A stretch of DNA of 64,000 bases, taken from positions 1 to 64,000 of the forward strand of contig DAHXUN010000007.1 of assembly GCA_027386095.1 (NCBI GenBank), read 5' to 3'. A program made the translations under genes and the position numbers. The notes under the pieces are model-generated. The model ran no database searches, was not told the origin of the DNA, and worked only from the letters and a program-made list of their open reading frames with translations. Source of the DNA: Nitrososphaerota archaeon (GTDB taxonomy: Archaea; Thermoproteota; Nitrososphaeria; Nitrososphaerales; UBA183). This document shows positions 61,258 to 64,000 of the stretch, in pieces (within the stretch, counting starts at the first letter, position 1; each line of letters starts with the position of its first letter).

Positions 61258-62223
61258 CTAGACCAGCGCCCGCCGGAGGGCGTCCTGGGAGACATTCCCC
61301 CCAGAGACCACGAGGACGACCCTGTCCCCGAAGTCCCCCTTCCGGGACAGTAGCGGGGCGAGGGGGGCTGCCCCCGAAGGCTCGGCGAATATCCTCGCCG
61401 CCTTCGCCATCGCGCTGGTGGCGCCCATGATCTCCTCCTCCGAGACCGTCAGGGCGCCGTCGACGTATTTCGAGCAGGCTAGGTACGTGAGTTCCCCCAG
61501 GGCAGACGGGACGAGCCCGTCAGCGACTGAGCCTGCCGGCCTGACCCGCACCACCTTCTTGGCGGCGAGAGCGGCCGCGAGCTTCGGGGCCACAGCCGGC
61601 TCGACTCCGATCACCTTAGCAGCAACCCCCATCTCCTTCAAAGCGATGGAGACCCCCGATATCAGCCCCCCTCCGCCCACCGGAACGAGGACGGTGTCGA
61701 AATCCGCGATCTGCTCCGCGATCTCGAGGCCGCAGGTCCCCTGGCCCGCAATAACGTCGTGGTCGTCGAAGGGGTGCACGAAGGCTGAATCGTTGGCGCG
61801 CGCGATTTCTCTCGCCTTAGCCTCCCGCTCGTCGCTGAACCGGCCTGCCCTGACCACCTCGGCCCCACAGTCCTCGATCGCCTCGACCTTCTCCCGCACG
61901 GCGGTCTCGGGGACGACGACAGTGCACTTCTTGCGCAGCAGCTGAGAGCTGTAGGCCACCGCTATCCCGTGGTTCCCAGAAGAAGCCGCGACCACGCCCT
62001 TCTCTTCCACCCTGGACACCTTGTTGTAGGCGCCCCTGATTTTGAAGACTTTGACGGGCTGGAAGCATTCCAGCTTGAGGAAGACCTGCCGGCCGGTCAG
62101 TCTGGACAGAGGCCTGGATTCGACCAGCGGCGTCCGGCACGCGACCCCGGCTATCTGTCTGGACGCGTCTTCAATCTCCTTGACGCCCGGCAGACCGCCT
62201 TGGCGCATTCCCCTAGGCGTCAC
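61258..62223 (-). CDS. Threonine dehydratase / serine racemase-like PLP enzyme
   Basis: 321 residues. LECFQPVKVFKIRGAYNKVS holds the PLP Lys, ASSGNHGIAVAYSSQLL the substrate loop, VPVGGGGLISGVSIALKEMG the phosphate clamp, and VLVVSGGNVSQDALRR the C-terminal strand. No ACT domain, so catabolic threonine/serine dehydratase or racemase rather than feedback-controlled IlvA. Confidence 0.88.
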   Translation of the reverse strand: MTPRGMRQGGLPGVKEIEDASRQIAGVACRTPLVESRPLSRLTGRQVFLKLECFQPVKVFKIRGAYNKVSRVEEKGVVAASSGNHGIAVAYSSQLLRKKCTVVVPETAVREKVEAIEDCGAEVVRAGRFSDEREAKAREIARANDSAFVHPFDDHDVIAGQGTCGLEIAEQIADFDTVLVPVGGGGLISGVSIALKEMGVAAKVIGVEPAVAPKLAAALAAKKVVRVRPAGSVADGLVPSALGELTYLACSKYVDGALTVSEEEIMGATSAMAKAARIFAEPSGAAPLAPLLSRKGDFGDRVVLVVSGGNVSQDALRRALV

Positions 62224-62306
62224 CCCGCCGTCCGTCGACCGAAGTCGGCCAAGTAGTAGGGCATCGTCTGACCCGGGCGCCCGGGGCTTTCGATAAGGGT
62301 TTCAGG

Positions 62307-62555
62307 TCACTTCTCGACTTCTGCCTCGGAATAGCCGAGGACCTGGGTCGAGTTGGAGTCTATCTTGACCTGGACCATGTGGGGCTTGATCAGCAGGACC
62401 CCAGAAGAGAGCTTGACGTTGGCCCTCACCGTCCAGACGTCGCTGTCCTTCAGCACCTCGACGAACTTCACCCTTCCGAGCCTCTTGCCATACTTCTTCT
62501 GCAGCCATGCCTTGGCCGCCAACTCGGCGTCGTCGGTGCTTGCCAGCAGAGACAC
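62307..62555 (-). CDS. Unrecognised 82-residue protein
   Basis: LAAKAWLQKKYGKRLGRVKF, DVWTVRANVKLSSGVLLIKP, HMVQVKIDSNSTQVLGYSEA: an alpha/beta small protein similar to archaeal proteins sometimes seen as PepSY-like single domains (weak). Real by composition; no function assigned. Confidence 0.55.
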   Translation of the reverse strand: MSLLASTDDAELAAKAWLQKKYGKRLGRVKFVEVLKDSDVWTVRANVKLSSGVLLIKPHMVQVKIDSNSTQVLGYSEAEVEK

Positions 62556-62761
62556 GCCCCGTGGTGCGGCCCTCTGGCCTATAGGGTCGGGTGCGTGATT
62601 GATTTGAACAAACGGTTAGGAAAACTGAACTACGCCCGGCGCGGCTCCACGACTGGCTGCAGGCAATGACGGGGTGACTTTGGCCCGAGCTCGGGCTTGT
62701 CGTTGTGGTGGGACGCTCGGTCGACGGCGAAGAACAGCTAGGAAAATACGGGAGGGCCAGT

Positions 62762-62941
62762 TCAGCTCCTTATCGCTGAACTGACCTTGTTGGCCACTTC
62801 TTGGGGGACAGTTTGCATGTTGTGCGCGGTCTTGGCGTGCACGACGGCCAGTTGCATCGCCTCGTCCCTGGACGAGGCGCCCTTCACTTCGAACCCGCAC
62901 TGCATGCCGATGTCCTTGCACTTGAACGCGTATGTCGTCAA
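62762..62941 (-). CDS. DUF1059 small protein
   Basis: 59 residues, TTG start at 62941. TYAFKCKDIGMQCGFEVKGA and MQLAVVHAKTAHNMQTVPQE match the DUF1059 pattern CKDxGxxCxF...HAKxxH. Two Cys and two His suggest a metal site. Short proteins of this type are common in Nitrososphaerota and haloarchaea. Confidence 0.75.
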   Translation of the reverse strand: MTTYAFKCKDIGMQCGFEVKGASSRDEAMQLAVVHAKTAHNMQTVPQEVANKVSSAIRS

Positions 62942-62985
62942 GTCTTCTTCTTTCCCTATCCACTCCCGACTCTGTAAAAGGGTTC

Positions 62986-63003
62986 AGCCGGCAGGCGCCG
63001 GCT
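62986..63003. repeat. Palindrome, copy 2 of the AGCCGGC/GCCGGCT element
   Basis: AGCCGGCAGGCGCCGGCT: 7-bp arms around AGGC, identical arms to 59361-59378. Located upstream of the DUF1059 gene. Confidence 0.55.
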
Positions 63004-63186
63004 GCTCCAATGCAGGCACGGGGTTTCAGCGGCGCAGGAACAGGGCGTATCCCGATGTCCGTGTTGTCTCACGGTCGCGTTCTGACTCTCTCTTCCTCTC
63101 CTCGTCGTCTTCTGGCATGGGCGCGAGGTGGGTTCGCGATTCTAAATACCCAGGGCACGTTCAGTAATCACTTTAGGTGAGTCGCC

Positions 63187-63194
63187 AATATATC
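63187..63194 (+). promoter_or_regulatory. TATA box of the beta-helix repeat gene
   Basis: AATATATC lies 25-30 bp before ATG 63218, the spacing for a leaderless archaeal transcript. Confidence 0.55.
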
Positions 63195-63217
63195 AGCGCC
63201 GTGGCGGCGAAGGCCCA

Positions 63218-64000
63218 ATGAGCGATTTTGAACAGAGGGTTGAACGCGGGAAGACGGCGACCATCTCAGAGGTAGAAGGCGACCTGCTCCTTGATGGCTC
63301 CACTGTGATTCCGTCAGGGAGGGAGGTGGTGGTGCGTGGGACCCTTGTGGTCAGGAGCCGGTCCGCGGTCAAGGGGAACTTGAGGGCGGAAGAGGTGAGG
63401 GGCGAGGGAGACCTCCTTGTGGAGGGTAATCTGGAAGCCAGTGACATCAGGCTTGAAGACGGCGCGAGCCTTGAGGTGAAGGGCGACCTGAAGGCGGACG
63501 ATGTTGACGTGCCGAACTCGGTCAGGGTGGGTGGGAGGACGGACGTAGACGACCTGCGGGTTGGCGGCACAGCGGTCCTGACCGGCGACGCCAAGGTGGA
63601 TGACGTGAAGGTCGGCGGAACCTTGGAGGCGAAGGCGAGGCTGGAATCGGACGACGTCAGGGTCGGCGGCGCGCTCCAGGTCAGGACGTTGGTCTGCGAA
63701 GACGTCAAGGTGGGCGGTAGCCTGCGTGCTGAGACAGTCGAAGCTGAAGATGTGGACGTCGGAGGGACGGTCGAGGTCTCCGGCGAAGTGAAGATCGAAG
63801 ACCTCACGGTGGGAGGCACCGCGGTGGTAGGCGGCGGAGGAGTGGAGGACGTAAGGGTCGGAGGAGAACTCAGGTCCGCGGGGGAGCTAGCCTTCGAAGA
63901 GATCCACGTCGGCGGGAGGCTCGCCATCGACTCTGGGAAAGGAGAGAAGATTTCCGTTGGCGGAATCATGGAGGTAGCCAGGGACCTGGCGCTCGGAGAC
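63218..64000 (+). CDS. Bactofilin-like beta-helix repeat protein, truncated at window end
   Basis: 261 codons are present and the frame is still open at 64000. After MSDFEQRVERGKTATISEVE the protein consists of short repeats with the pattern E/D-DVxVGGxxxVxG, for example VDDLRVGGTAVLTGDAKVDD, VKVGGTLEAKARLESDDVRV, and EDVDVGGTVEVSGEVKIEDL. This alternating Val/Gly pattern is that of a right-handed beta-solenoid, as in bactofilins and other polymer-forming proteins. No signal peptide. Probably a filament-forming cytosolic scaffold; the C-terminus is unknown. Confidence 0.75.
   Translation, partial: MSDFEQRVERGKTATISEVEGDLLLDGSTVIPSGREVVVRGTLVVRSRSAVKGNLRAEEVRGEGDLLVEGNLEASDIRLEDGASLEVKGDLKADDVDVPNSVRVGGRTDVDDLRVGGTAVLTGDAKVDDVKVGGTLEAKARLESDDVRVGGALQVRTLVCEDVKVGGSLRAETVEAEDVDVGGTVEVSGEVKIEDLTVGGTAVVGGGGVEDVRVGGELRSAGELAFEEIHVGGRLAIDSGKGEKISVGGIMEVARDLALGD

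Noticed and set aside
1..64000. CRISPR arrays, transposases, integrases or phage genes
   Set aside because: No repeat-spacer pattern, no transposase or integrase motif and no att-like repeats were seen.

Overview
The window reads as chromosomal DNA of a high-GC archaeon. The evidence is archaeal information-processing and cell-biology genes (Mre11/Rad50, an NreA-type repair protein, a Dpo4-type Y-family polymerase, an ESCRT-III/CdvB protein, an AlaX editing protein, HTH_10 and KaiC/RAD55-type regulators). TATA boxes lie about 25-30 bp upstream of start codons (leaderless transcripts), TTG and GTG starts are frequent, and many small zinc-ribbon proteins are present. ESCRT-III plus NreA and the overall gene mix point to the TACK group, most likely a Nitrososphaerota (Thaumarchaeota)-like lineage. 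No ammonia-oxidation gene is seen and the lineage is inference.

Layout. 1-0.2 kb: 3' part of the RNase P RNA on the + strand, followed by a poorly coding stretch. 0.7-11.5 kb: a signalling and surface region. A 2474-residue surface protein built of about 19 Ig-like modules sits directly behind a V4R-domain sensor. Next to them are a KaiC-like ATPase, an HTH regulator and a KaiC-degenerate/V4R fusion. These genes are divergently arranged around two intergenic regions that share an operator-like motif. 11.5-17 kb: a DNA-repair and editing cluster (mre11-rad50-nreA-alaX). 17-32 kb: housekeeping and envelope genes, including a membrane-anchored molybdopterin oxidoreductase, an F420-type LLM oxidoreductase, an O-methyltransferase, a DUF59 protein, an ECF-like S component with a DUF4430-like exoprotein, a diphthamide-ligase-like ATPase, HIT, CAP, ESCRT-III, NAD(P)HX epimerase and a second S-component-like protein divergent from a BtuF-like protein.

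33-38 kb: DUF72-dpo4 operon, then a three-gene operon with an SPFH protein and zinc ribbons. 38-41 kb: small proteins, FKBP, then two strongly structured non-coding stretches. The second, 40.86-41.08 kb, folds into a closed multi-hairpin RNA with its own TATA box. It lies between a nuclease-like gene and a phosphoribosyltransferase, with a second nuclease-like gene after that. 42.5-44.9 kb: the pyrE-pyrD-pyrF operon. 45-53 kb: a CBS/rubredoxin-like protein, a stand-alone MIT-like protein, DUF192, an HTH regulator, an HtrA-type protease, a cysteine-synthase/rhodanese fusion, MsrB and ParB.

53-64 kb: mixed genes (YgjP metalloprotease, RNase H-like, SfsA, DUF1684, M32 carboxypeptidase, thioredoxin, HTH_10 regulator, threonine dehydratase-like, DUF1059). 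There are also two frameshifted gene remnants, two copies of a GC-rich palindrome, and at the right edge a truncated beta-helix (bactofilin-like) repeat gene running off the window.

The most promising unexplained items are the 223-nt structured RNA with its nuclease/PRTase neighbours, and the KaiC-V4R-HTH module wired to a giant surface protein.
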